Positions 48,859-58,459 are shown, counted from the stretch's first letter. The stretch: 64,000 nucleotides of DNA from an uncultured Anaerolineae bacterium (GCA_905479495.1 CAJQMR010000007.1:434001-498000); one strand, 5' to 3'. The notes: generated by a model from the letters alone, not told the origin. Translations and numbers: made by a program.

Positions 48859-49923
48859 CTTGCGCTTTAAGCTGCTTAAAAAGCCCAGCAGCAGTCCCGC
48901 TGCCAATCCCAGCAGCCCCGTCGCAGCAGGTTGACGCCAGCGGGTGGCGGGCTGGCGGCGGCGTGTTTCATCTTCAGGGGAGATGGTGACAATACGATAC
49001 GCCTGCGTCTCTTCTTCTGCTTGAGAAATGCCGGTGGCGTCTCGCCCCCGCCAGACGGCGTTGTTGGTTGGTCTCAGACGGGAGCCATATTTATTGGCGT
49101 ACACCTGGGTAAACTCCGCGCCAAACAGAAAAATCTGGGCCGAGTAATAGACAAAGAGCAAAATCAGCACCAGCGATCCGGCCGCGCCATAAGCCGACGT
49201 AGAAGAGCCATACGTGAGATACAGCTCAATGAGGTACCGTCCCAGCATGAAGAGCAGCGTGGTTACCGCCGCCCCCAACAGCACATCCTTCCAGGTAAGT
49301 TGGGCATCTGGCAGCACCTTAAACAGCAGGGCAAACAGAATGGTAAGGATGATCAGGGAGGCGAGAAAGTTGATTTGGGGCAGCAGCGAGCCGATGCTGG
49401 GGAGCCAGATGGCCAGACGGTCGCCAACGGCCGTAATCGCCGTGCTGGTGGCAAAAGAGAGCAGCATTAACAAGCCAACCACAAGGACCATGCCAAAAGC
49501 CAGCGCTCGCTGGCGGAAGACATTGAGGATGCCCGTCTGTGGCGCGGGCCGCAGCCCCCAGATCATATTCAGGGCACGCCGCAGTTGCGAAAAAAGCCCC
49601 GAGGCGGCCACCAGCAGCAATGCTGTACCGGCTACTGTAGCAATAGGGCCAGTTTCGGATTGGCTGGCATTGGTAATGAGGTCCTGGATAACCACGGCCG
49701 CTTCTTGCCCCACTTCATCCTGAATTTGGGCCACAATCTCGCCGCGCACGGCCGCATCGCCATAAACGATCCCCGCCACCGCCACGGCAATCACCAGCAG
49801 AGGGGCCAGGGCAAAGATGGTGTAATACGTCAACGCCGCCGCCAACAGCGAGGCGTTGTCTCGCGACCAACCCTGGCCGCTTTCCTTTAATAGTTCAAAT
49901 AGACCGGAAAAGAACGCTTTCAT
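48856..49923 (-). CDS. YihY/virulence factor BrkB family membrane protein
   Basis: AAALTYYTIFALAPLLVIAVAVAGIVYG, LIWTYYSAQIFLFGAEFTQVYA-like C-terminal motif. Confidence 0.92.
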   Translation of the reverse strand: MKAFFSGLFELLKESGQGWSRDNASLLAAALTYYTIFALAPLLVIAVAVAGIVYGDAAVRGEIVAQIQDEVGQEAAVVIQDLITNASQSETGPIATVAGTALLLVAASGLFSQLRRALNMIWGLRPAPQTGILNVFRQRALAFGMVLVVGLLMLLSFATSTAITAVGDRLAIWLPSIGSLLPQINFLASLIILTILFALLFKVLPDAQLTWKDVLLGAAVTTLLFMLGRYLIELYLTYGSSTSAYGAAGSLVLILLFVYYSAQIFLFGAEFTQVYANKYGSRLRPTNNAVWRGRDATGISQAEEETQAYRIVTISPEDETRRRQPATRWRQPAATGLLGLAAGLLLGFLSSLKRK

Positions 49924-50106
49924 AGCCTGATCTTAGGCGGTTCAGAGCCAGGGCGCAACTATTTCTCTGGAAACTTTACAGGGTGAAGCGTGATGCGTGA
50001 TGCGTGATAAGAGGCATCTCTGGCTCTATTTCTGGTTCCGGCTTCGCTTCTGGCTCCCGTGGCGGGCGCATCGCGACGCGCCCTTTGATGGGACGCCATG
50101 TTGTAA

Positions 50107-50130
50107 GGGCGACCCGCCGGGTCGCCCCTG
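50107..50130. repeat. Palindromic repeat AGGGCGACCCGCCGGGTCGCCCCT
   Basis: near-perfect inverted repeat between genes. Confidence 0.75.
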
Positions 50131-50132
50131 CG

Positions 50133-51182
50133 TCACGGTGTGGGGGTGGGCTGCGGGCTGCTGGGGATGGGATTGGCGAAAGCGTAGCTGCCAATCTGCT
50201 GGGGGTTGGCCGGGTCGGCAATGTCCACAATTTCCAAGCCGTTCCAGCCGACAAGATACGCTGTGTCACCCTGTATAGTCAGGTCGTGCAGGTAGTTGTC
50301 GGTGCTGTACTTGCCAAGTAACATCGGTGTAGTGGGCTGGCTAATGTCCAGCAAATGCAGGCCGTCGCCGTTTAGATTGTAAGCAATCTCCCCTTGTACC
50401 ACCACTCTGGCCGGGTAGAGGGCTTCATTGTCCATGGCATAACGGCCGTCTACCAGCAACGCCTCTTCATCTTGTAGATCCACCATCCACAGCCCCTTGC
50501 CCGCTACAAACGCAACATTGTTGGCCACGACAACATCGTGGCCCGGCAACTGGTCTGCTTGCATAGTGGTGATGGGATACGGCCGTAGCGGATTGGTCAC
50601 GTCATAAAGGTGCAGTTCGCCGCCGCAGTAGCCGGTACGGAAGCTGCACCCGCCGCTGCTGGCGTACAGCCGCGCCCCGCTCACAAAAACACTGTTGGCT
50701 CCACCCGTGATTAAAAAGGGGCTGGTGGGATTGTCTTTATCACGCACATCCACCACGGCAATATGATCCCAATCGGCGAGATAGGCCACATTGTCGCGCA
50801 CGGCCACATCGGTGGGGATGGCATTGGCCGGGAAGAAGCCGCGCCGCGTTGGCTGGGCTGGCTGGCTAATGTCCACAATTTGTAGCCCGGCGTCGGGTGG
50901 ACCAGTGGCTGTGTCCCAGCTGAGGGCGCTGGTGGTGTGGGCAATGTAGAGGAAACGGCCGTCTACCACCACCTTCACCACCTCGCCGGGCAGCGTCACG
51001 CTGCCCACCAGTTCCGGCCTGGCTTCGTCGGCGATGTTGAGCACCAGCACCCGGTTTTCATCAGAAATGTAGGCAAACTCCCCCTGCACAAACCCGATGG
51101 CCATTGGGGCTTCCTGTTTGCAGCCAGCAATAACAAGTAGGAAGAGCAGCCATAAAAAAATTGTCCAACGTCGCATAAGCAT
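50133..51182 (-). CDS. LVIVD-repeat (beta-propeller) lipoprotein
   Basis: lipobox LLVIAGC; repeated LxIVDISxPxxP units; start at 51182 preferred. Confidence 0.85.
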   Translation of the reverse strand: MLMRRWTIFLWLLFLLVIAGCKQEAPMAIGFVQGEFAYISDENRVLVLNIADEARPELVGSVTLPGEVVKVVVDGRFLYIAHTTSALSWDTATGPPDAGLQIVDISQPAQPTRRGFFPANAIPTDVAVRDNVAYLADWDHIAVVDVRDKDNPTSPFLITGGANSVFVSGARLYASSGGCSFRTGYCGGELHLYDVTNPLRPYPITTMQADQLPGHDVVVANNVAFVAGKGLWMVDLQDEEALLVDGRYAMDNEALYPARVVVQGEIAYNLNGDGLHLLDISQPTTPMLLGKYSTDNYLHDLTIQGDTAYLVGWNGLEIVDIADPANPQQIGSYAFANPIPSSPQPTPTP

Positions 51183-51277
51183 CCTCCAATTGGGCAAGTT
51201 CTTTAAATTATCTGGCAAGGTAGGCAAGGGTGCTGAACGGCCGTCCGACGTTTTCGGCACGAATTGTGCCTGGTCCA

Positions 51278-51373
51278 AAACCTGACAGGTTTACAAAACG
51301 GGCTTGAAATCAAGCTAATTTTGCATGGCAAAGCATCATTTTGACGAGGTTTTGCCGCAAACCTGTCAGGTTT
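51278..51373. mobile_element. MITE-like 96-bp element, copy 1
   Basis: ends AAACCTGACAGGTTT / AAACCTGTCAGGTTT; homologous interior with 57629-57725 (inverted). Confidence 0.75.
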
Positions 51374-51384
51374 AGTTTCTCCAG

Positions 51385-52536
51385 TTAAAGCCGGTTCAGC
51401 ACACCCTTCAAATCATTGATCAAATCCTGGGCGTTTTCAATGCCCACGGAAACCCGTACCAGACCGGGATCGATGGCCAGCGGTGAGTCGGCTACAGAAG
51501 CGTGGGTCATGGGCGCGGGCAGCTCGATGAGCGATTCCACCCCGCCCAGCGATTCCGCCAGGGTAAAGAGCTGGGTGTCGCGGGCTACCAGCCGGGCGGC
51601 AGCTTCACCCCCATGCAAAATGAAGGAGATCATGCCGCCCGGCCCGCGCATTTGCCGCTGAGCCAGCTCATACTGCGGATGGCTTTCCAAGCCAGGGTAG
51701 ATCACCTCGGCCACGGCGGGGTGGTCGGCCAGGAATTGGGCGATTTGCATGGCGTTGTGGCAGTGCTGGGCCATGCGAATGGCCAGGGTTTTGATGCCAC
51801 GCAGCGTGAGGAAGCAGTCCATTGGCCCCGGCACCGCGCCCACGGCATTTTGCAGGAACTTGAGCCGTTCATAGATTGCCGTGTCGTTTAAGATAATCGC
51901 CCCGCCCACCACATCGGAATGGCCGCCGATGTATTTGGTGGTGCTGTGCAGCACAAAGTCGGCCCCCAGCGCCAGCGGGTTTTGCAGGGCAGGAGAGGCG
52001 AAGGTGTTGTCTACGCCCAACCAGGCCCCGGCGGCGTGGGCGATGGTGGCCATGGCGGCAATGTCGGACAGGCGCAGCATGGGGTTGGTGGGGGTCTCCA
52101 GCCAGACAAGTTTGGTGTTAGGTTGAATGGCGTTGGCAACGGCCGTTTCATCCGTCGTGTTGGCAAAAGTGAACTCAATGCCGTAGCCAGACAGCACCTT
52201 GTCGAACAACCTGAATGTGCCGCCATACACATCATTGCCAGACAAAACGTGGTCCCCTGGCTTAATCAGCCGCAAAATCGTATCAATCGCTGCCATGCCG
52301 GAGGCAAAAGCCAGGGCGTGCTGGCCGCCTTCCAGCGCGGCCAGCGCCCCATGCAGCGCCGTGCGCGTGGGGTTGTCTGATCGGGAATAATCGTAGCCTT
52401 TATGCTGGGCCACATCGGTTTGAGCAAAGGTAGAGGTCTGGTAGATGGGCGTCATCACTGCGCCGGTTAATGGATCAGGTTCAACGCCCGCGTGGACGGC
52501 CAGGGTTTCTAAGTGGAAATCAGGGGATTGGGTCAT
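51385..52536 (-). CDS. Cystathionine gamma-synthase/lyase-type PLP enzyme
   Basis: 383 aa; HSTTKYIGGHSDVVGG PLP-Lys motif, Cys/Met metabolism family C-terminus ESLGGVESLIELPAPMTHASV. Confidence 0.93.
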   Translation of the reverse strand: MTQSPDFHLETLAVHAGVEPDPLTGAVMTPIYQTSTFAQTDVAQHKGYDYSRSDNPTRTALHGALAALEGGQHALAFASGMAAIDTILRLIKPGDHVLSGNDVYGGTFRLFDKVLSGYGIEFTFANTTDETAVANAIQPNTKLVWLETPTNPMLRLSDIAAMATIAHAAGAWLGVDNTFASPALQNPLALGADFVLHSTTKYIGGHSDVVGGAIILNDTAIYERLKFLQNAVGAVPGPMDCFLTLRGIKTLAIRMAQHCHNAMQIAQFLADHPAVAEVIYPGLESHPQYELAQRQMRGPGGMISFILHGGEAAARLVARDTQLFTLAESLGGVESLIELPAPMTHASVADSPLAIDPGLVRVSVGIENAQDLINDLKGVLNRL

Positions 52537-52800
52537 CGGTTTGGTGCTCCTTTGATTGGTGTTCGGTAATTCGTAATCGGTAATTGGCGGTCAGTAATCA
52601 GTGATCAGTGGATGATGCCCGATTGTATCAACTTTTGTGGGGTTTGCTGGTATAGGGCAATTTATTAAGAAGGGAGGAAGGCAGGAAGGAACAAAGCGTT
52701 GTTTTCTTTGTCTCTTTATTTCTTCATTCCTTTGTATAAAGAATCAAGACGTCTCAAATTATTACCAGGGAGATTCAGGAAGGGGTACAATAGGCGCAGT

Positions 52801-55800
52801 ATGGACACTGAACGACATCTGCCAGCTTCTGCGTCTTCTGCCCGACTTTCTTATTTCTCCAACCACCTTTCCTTTTTCCTCTTGACCTTTGTGGGCTGGC
52901 TGGCGGCGAGCCGTATTTTGTATGAAGGGTTGTTTCCCCGCTGGCTGTGGCTGGGACGGCCGTTCTTCACCCTCACCCTCACCGCCGTACTCACCTTCCT
53001 GACCTGGCTGCTGTGGCAGCGCGGGTGGAGGCAGAATGTGTCGCCTGTACAGTTGTCGCCGCTGCTGCTCAATCTCATCTACCTGGCTGATTCGGTGGTG
53101 GATTTGGGGCGCAGCCGCTTGATTTTTGGCGCGGCGCTGTGGCTGGTGCTGCTGTTGTGGTCGAGTAGAAGGTGGCGAAGGGATACGGCCGTTTGGCGTT
53201 GGTTGGGGCCGCTGCTGGTGGCGCTGGCCTTGCTGCCCGTCTACCTCAGCACGATGTCACGCACGGTGGGGCAGGCAGACACGTTTGAGTTCCAGGTGGT
53301 GGCCCCGCAGTTGGGCATTGCCCATCCCACGGGCTATCCGCTTTATTTGCTGCTGGGCAAGCTGTTTAGCCTGCTGCCGGTTGGTTCGGTGGCCTGGCGC
53401 ATCAATGTGGGCACGGCCGTTTTGGCTACCCTGGCTCTCATCTTCTTTTTTAAGTTTTTGTGGGAATTGTGGGGTGAGGTGGAAACGGCCGTACTGGGTG
53501 CGGTCGTCATGGGCCTCACCAGCACCCTGTGGAGCCAGGCCATTGCTGCTGAAGTGTATGCGCTGCATGCACTTATTGTTTGTGTGGCGCTTTGGCTCAT
53601 GTTGCAAGTGGCAAGTTCAAACTCTCTGCGGTTAAATCTTTTCCTACTAGCATTTGTCATTGGGTTGGGCTTGACCAACCACCTGACAACTGTTTTTTTA
53701 CTGCCGCCAGCGGCGCTTACTGTGGTTTTGGCTCTGTGGCGAGGAAAAAGCGGAACACAGAGGGGCGCAGAGAAGGCACAGAGCTACGCAGAGATTGATT
53801 TCCGAATACTGATAACGGATTACCGATTACTGATCCAACTCGCCCTTGCCTTTACACTCCCGCTCCTGCTCTACCTTTACCTGCCCCTGCGTTGGCAGGC
53901 GGTGAATGGGGAGCCGATGGGCTTAAGCCGCTTTGTGGATTGGGTGGTGGGCGGCCGTTTTCAGGGGGCGCTGCAATGGGGTGCCTGGCTGAATGACACG
54001 GCCCGCTATGGCATTGTGGGGCGGCTGTTTGTGGAAAATTGGGGCGAGTTCAACTTGGTAGTGGCCCTGTTGGGGGTAGGCTACCTGGCCTGGCGCAACT
54101 GGCGGTTAGCGGCTGTTTTGCTGTTGACCTGGCTGGGCTTTACCTTTTACTGCCTCAACTATTACGTGCCTGATCTGGCCGTTTTTCTCATTCCGGCGCA
54201 GCTGGTGGTGGGATTATTTTGGGCTAGCGGGGTGACGGCCGTTTTCCAACTTATCAGCCAACGCCTAAACCACGACAGCCAGCCGCTGGTACCCTTGGTG
54301 CGTACGGCCGTCTTGCTCCTCATTCTCTTACCCACCTTGCTGCTGATCGTAAACAACCGCGCTCGACTGGACAGCTCAATGACCGACGGCCGTACCGTCT
54401 GGGGGCAGGGCGTGTTGCAGCAGCCGCTGGCTGGCAACGCGGCCATCCTGGCCGACAGCGACAAATTTCCACCGCTCTATTATTTGCAGCAGGCAGAAGG
54501 ATTGCGGCCCGACCTGGACATCATGGTGCTGCCAGATGAAGCTGCTTATCGTGCCGAGCTGGATGCCCGGCTGGCGGCCGGGCAAACGGTCTATCTGGCT
54601 CGTTTTTTGCCTGGGCTGGCAGGGCTTTATCATTTGCGTGCGGCCGGGCCATTAACTGAAGTCAGCACTGAGCCATTGCGGGAACGGCCGTCTACCGTTG
54701 ATCCCGTGCAGATCGATTTTGGGCCGATGCAGCTGGTGGGTGTGGGCCTGGTGCCAGAAGACCCCAGCGATCCAACCGCCACAGCGGCCACCCTGGTGTG
54801 GCAAACCGCTGCACCGATCAGCGAAACGCGGCACATTTTTGTGCGCTGGGCGGGCGGGCGTTACGTGGGCGAGCCGGACGTGGCCACCGGGCAGCACGCC
54901 GTCCACAACAATTACCCCACTGTGGCCTGGCGGCCGGGTGAGCTGGTGGTGGATGTTCACAGCTGGCCCCGCCCGCTGCTGGCCGAGGCGCAGACGCTGG
55001 ATTTGCAGGTGGCCGTGGCGCCGCCCTTTACGCCGTTGGCAGCGCTGGATTGGCAAACGGTGGCCAGCCATGATTTCTTTACGGCACCCGTGCGCTCGCT
55101 GGCCCAGCCGGTGCGGGCGCAGGTGGGCCAGGCGCTGCTGACCGGTGTGGCGTTCCCGGCGCAGGTTCGCCCCGAAACGGATTTGCCTGTCCTGTTTGCC
55201 GGAGATGGCAGTTCGGTACTGCTTGATTTTGAGCTGCAGGAGCGTGTGGAGTTGCAGCCCAAGCCAGGGCTGGCTCCGGAAATGATGGTGCCTTTTAATC
55301 GCTCCTTTACTAACCAAATTAATGTGGCAACGCCGACGGAAAACGGCCGTTACCAAATCCTGGCCCAGCATCCCAGCGGGCAGGCGCAGTGCGGCTGGAT
55401 GCGCCCCGTGACCAGCTTCTGCGTGGTAGGCGAGGTGCTGGTAAGCGGCGTGCCGCTGCCTGAAGGGGCGACCAATTTTGAGGACAAAATTGCCCTGCTT
55501 GATGTCGATTTACCCGACACGACCTTGCAGCCGGGCGGCCTGCTCGATTTGTCGCTGACCTGGCAGGCGTTGGCTCCGCTGGCAGAAGATTACACCGTTT
55601 TTGTGCAGGTGCTGGACGCCAATGACCAAATCGTAGGGCAGGTGGATAGCTGGCCTGTTCAAGGAACGTACCCAACCAGCCAGTGGACGCCGGGCGAACC
55701 CGTGGTGGATCGTTACCAGGTGCAGCTGGCCAGCGAGCTGCCGTCAGGGCCGTACCGGGTGCAGGTGGGATTTTACCTGCTGCAAACGTTACGCCGACTT

Positions 55801-55869
55801 TCTGTTTTGGATGGCACAGGAACGGCCGTTGATGATAAACTGCTGCTAACGGGCTTAACCGTGAAATAG
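52801..55869 (+). CDS. DUF2723 large membrane protein (GT-C-like) with C-terminal soluble domain
   Basis: STMSRTVGQADTFEFQVVAPQLGIAHPTGYPLYLLLGKLFSLLPVGSVAWRIN; start ATG 52801 preferred. Confidence 0.88.
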   Translation: MDTERHLPASASSARLSYFSNHLSFFLLTFVGWLAASRILYEGLFPRWLWLGRPFFTLTLTAVLTFLTWLLWQRGWRQNVSPVQLSPLLLNLIYLADSVVDLGRSRLIFGAALWLVLLLWSSRRWRRDTAVWRWLGPLLVALALLPVYLSTMSRTVGQADTFEFQVVAPQLGIAHPTGYPLYLLLGKLFSLLPVGSVAWRINVGTAVLATLALIFFFKFLWELWGEVETAVLGAVVMGLTSTLWSQAIAAEVYALHALIVCVALWLMLQVASSNSLRLNLFLLAFVIGLGLTNHLTTVFLLPPAALTVVLALWRGKSGTQRGAEKAQSYAEIDFRILITDYRLLIQLALAFTLPLLLYLYLPLRWQAVNGEPMGLSRFVDWVVGGRFQGALQWGAWLNDTARYGIVGRLFVENWGEFNLVVALLGVGYLAWRNWRLAAVLLLTWLGFTFYCLNYYVPDLAVFLIPAQLVVGLFWASGVTAVFQLISQRLNHDSQPLVPLVRTAVLLLILLPTLLLIVNNRARLDSSMTDGRTVWGQGVLQQPLAGNAAILADSDKFPPLYYLQQAEGLRPDLDIMVLPDEAAYRAELDARLAAGQTVYLARFLPGLAGLYHLRAAGPLTEVSTEPLRERPSTVDPVQIDFGPMQLVGVGLVPEDPSDPTATAATLVWQTAAPISETRHIFVRWAGGRYVGEPDVATGQHAVHNNYPTVAWRPGELVVDVHSWPRPLLAEAQTLDLQVAVAPPFTPLAALDWQTVASHDFFTAPVRSLAQPVRAQVGQALLTGVAFPAQVRPETDLPVLFAGDGSSVLLDFELQERVELQPKPGLAPEMMVPFNRSFTNQINVATPTENGRYQILAQHPSGQAQCGWMRPVTSFCVVGEVLVSGVPLPEGATNFEDKIALLDVDLPDTTLQPGGLLDLSLTWQALAPLAEDYTVFVQVLDANDQIVGQVDSWPVQGTYPTSQWTPGEPVVDRYQVQLASELPSGPYRVQVGFYLLQTLRRLSVLDGTGTAVDDKLLLTGLTVK

Positions 55870-55887
55870 AAATTCATCGCAGAGAAC

Positions 55888-56991
55888 GTGGTGGAAAATT
55901 TAAACCAGATGCGGATGAGAACACAAAGACGATATCATCATCACAGAAACGGCCGTTTGCGGCGGCTGCGAGCTATTTGGCGGGATACCCTGCTGCTGGT
56001 GCGTGAATTTATACGGCCGTTATCCGTTTTTGCTTTGGCGATCATTGGCGGCGGGGTGCTGTACTTTCAACTGGCCCGTTTTTTTGGTGAAGAAGTGGGC
56101 GGCAATAATTTGGTAGAAGCCACCTACCAGGTGCTGGGCCTGACGTTTTTGCAGCCACTGGGCGATCATTTGCCCAATCATTTGCCTTTACAGCTGTTTT
56201 ATTTTGTCATGCCCATCATTGGCATCTCCATTTTGGCCCAGGGCTTAACCGATTTTGGGCTACTTTTTTTTAACCGGCGGGAACGGAGCAAGGAGTGGGA
56301 AATGGCCGTAGCCTCTACTTTTCAGGATCATATTGTGTTGGTGGGTCTAGGGCATCTGGGCTACCGAGTCACGCAAAAACTGTTTGAGCTGGATCGGGAC
56401 GTGGCCGTGATTGAGCTGAATCCTGACGAAGATTTAATTGCGGAAACGCAGTCGATGGGCATCCCGGTGATAAAGGACGATGCCCGGCGCGAGGTGGCGC
56501 TGCAAGGTGTAGGCGTGGCCAAAGCACGGGCCATCATTTTATGTACCCAAAACGACAGCATGAATTTGCAAATTGCCTTCAAGGCGCGTCGCCTCAATCC
56601 CCAAATTCGGGTGGTATTGCGTATTTTTGACGACGATTTTGGCCAGTCGCTGCAAGAGCAGTTTGGTTTCCGGGCGATGAGCGCCACGGGCATGGCGGCT
56701 CCCACCTTTGCTGCCGCCGCCGCCGATGTGGACGTGACGCGTCCCATCACGGTAGAAGGCGAGGCGCTTAGCCTGGCGCGCCTCAAGTTAGGGGGTGATT
56801 CTGGTCTGTTGGATTGTTCTGTCTCGGAGATTGAGCAAAATTATGAGGTGAGCGTGGTGCTGCTGCGGGAAGACGGCCGTTCCGACTTCCATCCTGCAGG
56901 CACACGTACCCTAAAACAGGGACATGTCCTTGGCATTTTGGGTGGTCCAGAGCAAATCAACCGGCTGGTGGATGCCAACCACAACCGGTAG
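55888..56991 (+). CDS. Ion-channel-like protein with TrkA-N (RCK) domain
   Basis: two N-terminal TMs, DHIVLVGLGHLGYRVTQKLFELDRDVAVIELNPD Rossmann motif, TrkA_C-like tail; GTG start or ATG 55909. Confidence 0.85.
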   Translation: MVENLNQMRMRTQRRYHHHRNGRLRRLRAIWRDTLLLVREFIRPLSVFALAIIGGGVLYFQLARFFGEEVGGNNLVEATYQVLGLTFLQPLGDHLPNHLPLQLFYFVMPIIGISILAQGLTDFGLLFFNRRERSKEWEMAVASTFQDHIVLVGLGHLGYRVTQKLFELDRDVAVIELNPDEDLIAETQSMGIPVIKDDARREVALQGVGVAKARAIILCTQNDSMNLQIAFKARRLNPQIRVVLRIFDDDFGQSLQEQFGFRAMSATGMAAPTFAAAAADVDVTRPITVEGEALSLARLKLGGDSGLLDCSVSEIEQNYEVSVVLLREDGRSDFHPAGTRTLKQGHVLGILGGPEQINRLVDANHNR

Positions 56992-57105
56992 CGCAGAACC
57001 TACACGAGCTATCGAAAACCTCTACACATTGCCTACATATTTGCCTGATACGCTTCTCACTATAAATGAAAGCGAATTTTGGGCAGCAATATATGGAGGC
57101 AGGAA

Positions 57106-57618
57106 ATGCGAAAAAGAATCAAACGGTTGATTAAAGGGCTACTTAAAACAGGTGGCTTGTTTGTTCTGATTGGAATTGGCGTCATCATTGGCCTGGTCAT
57201 TGGGGTGAATACGGTCGATAGAGGCGAAACCATTATTATTCGTGGTGATGGGTTTAGTCAGATGGGGAGCGAGCTGGCTCCGGTTATTGAGCAGCGTGTT
57301 GAGGACCAGATTGCGCGGCAGGTGGAAGAACGTATTCAAGAACAAATTGTGATTCCGCCCATTCCTACCATCCCGCCCATTCCCACGGTGCCGCCGATTC
57401 CGGCAATTCCCACCATTCCTCCCATCCCCACGATTCCGCCAATCCCGGACATTTCTAGCCACACGGTCTACGTTGATCATTCACCCTCCTTTCTTGAGGT
57501 AGTGAACGGGATTGGGACGGTATTGGCCTCGTTAGGTTTGATTGGCCTGGGCGTAGTAATGATTGTACGTGGGCGGCGCGCCCCGAAAGAAAAGACGCCG
57601 GAATCGTTGAATAAGTAA
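57106..57618 (+). CDS. Two-TM protein with Pro/Ile-rich (IPPIPT)n spacer
   Basis: GGAGG RBS before ATG 57106; VIPPIPTIPPIPTVPPIPAIPTIPPIPTIPPIPDIS between TM helices. Confidence 0.75.
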   Translation: MRKRIKRLIKGLLKTGGLFVLIGIGVIIGLVIGVNTVDRGETIIIRGDGFSQMGSELAPVIEQRVEDQIARQVEERIQEQIVIPPIPTIPPIPTVPPIPAIPTIPPIPTIPPIPDISSHTVYVDHSPSFLEVVNGIGTVLASLGLIGLGVVMIVRGRRAPKEKTPESLNK

Positions 57619-57628
57619 GGAAGTTACC

Positions 57629-57725
57629 AAACCTGACAGGTTTACACCGGAAATTAGTGGGAAATGGTTCTTTGCAATGCAAAATAAGCCTGATTTCACG
57701 CTCGTTTTGTAAACCTGTCAGGTTT
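57629..57725. mobile_element. MITE-like 97-bp element, copy 2 (inverted relative to copy 1)
   Basis: ends AAACCTGACAGGTTT (57629-57643) and AAACCTGTCAGGTTT (57711-57725). Confidence 0.75.
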
Positions 57726-57760
57726 ATTCCCTAATCTCTTATGATAAAATCCCCAGACTG

Positions 57761-58459
57761 ATGAGCGATAAAATTTTGATTGTAGAAGATGAAGTACGGA
57801 TTGTGCGCACCTTGCGGCTCTATTTGGAGCAGGCGGGGTTTGCTGTAACGGCCGTTCACGATGGTGCGCAGGCGGTTCCGGCATTTCGGCAGGAACGGCC
57901 GTCTCTCGTTTTGCTCGATCTCAATTTGCCCGGTCAGGACGGGTTGGACGTGTGCCGCAGCCTGCGCCGCCTGGGGGACGTGCCCATCATCATGCTCACC
58001 GCCCGTACCGAAGAAATGGATCGCCTGATTGGCTTAGAACTGGGCGCAGATGATTACATCAGCAAGCCGTTTTCACCGCGTGAGGTCGTGGCGCGAGTGC
58101 GTGCAGTGTTGCGCCGTACGCAGGGAGGCCTGACTAACGCCAACCTGCTGCAAGCCGGGGCGCTCCAGCTGGACCTGGCGGCGTACCGCGTCTGGATCGA
58201 TGGGCAGCTGTTGGACCTAACCCAAACCGAGTTTGAGCTGCTGGCCACGCTGATGCGGCACAAAGGACACGTGCTGAGTCGGGCGCAGCTGCTTGAAGCG
58301 CTCCAGGGCGTGGCCCACGAGGAGTTGGAACGAGCCATCGACCAGCACATCAAAAATGTGCGGCGCAAGCTTAAAGAAGCGGTGGGGGATGTGACGATTA
58401 TCAACACCATTTATGGCGTGGGCTACCGGCTGGACGAGGTGGAGCTGCCTCATGCGTGA
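57761..58459 (+). CDS. OmpR/PhoB-family response regulator
   Basis: KILIVEDEVRIVRTLRLYLEQAGF, LLDLNLPGQDGLDVC, winged-helix C-terminus NVRRKL..INTIYGVGYRLD. Confidence 0.95.
   Translation: MSDKILIVEDEVRIVRTLRLYLEQAGFAVTAVHDGAQAVPAFRQERPSLVLLDLNLPGQDGLDVCRSLRRLGDVPIIMLTARTEEMDRLIGLELGADDYISKPFSPREVVARVRAVLRRTQGGLTNANLLQAGALQLDLAAYRVWIDGQLLDLTQTEFELLATLMRHKGHVLSRAQLLEALQGVAHEELERAIDQHIKNVRRKLKEAVGDVTIINTIYGVGYRLDEVELPHA

Noticed and set aside
54652-55371. 239-aa minus-strand ORF
   Set aside because: Antisense to the DUF2723 protein C-terminal domain.
57351-57456. Short direct repeats (ATTCCGCCCATTCC...) considered as a CRISPR-like or minisatellite array
   Set aside because: They are in-frame codons for the Pro/Ile spacer of a supported CDS; no unique spacers or cas genes.
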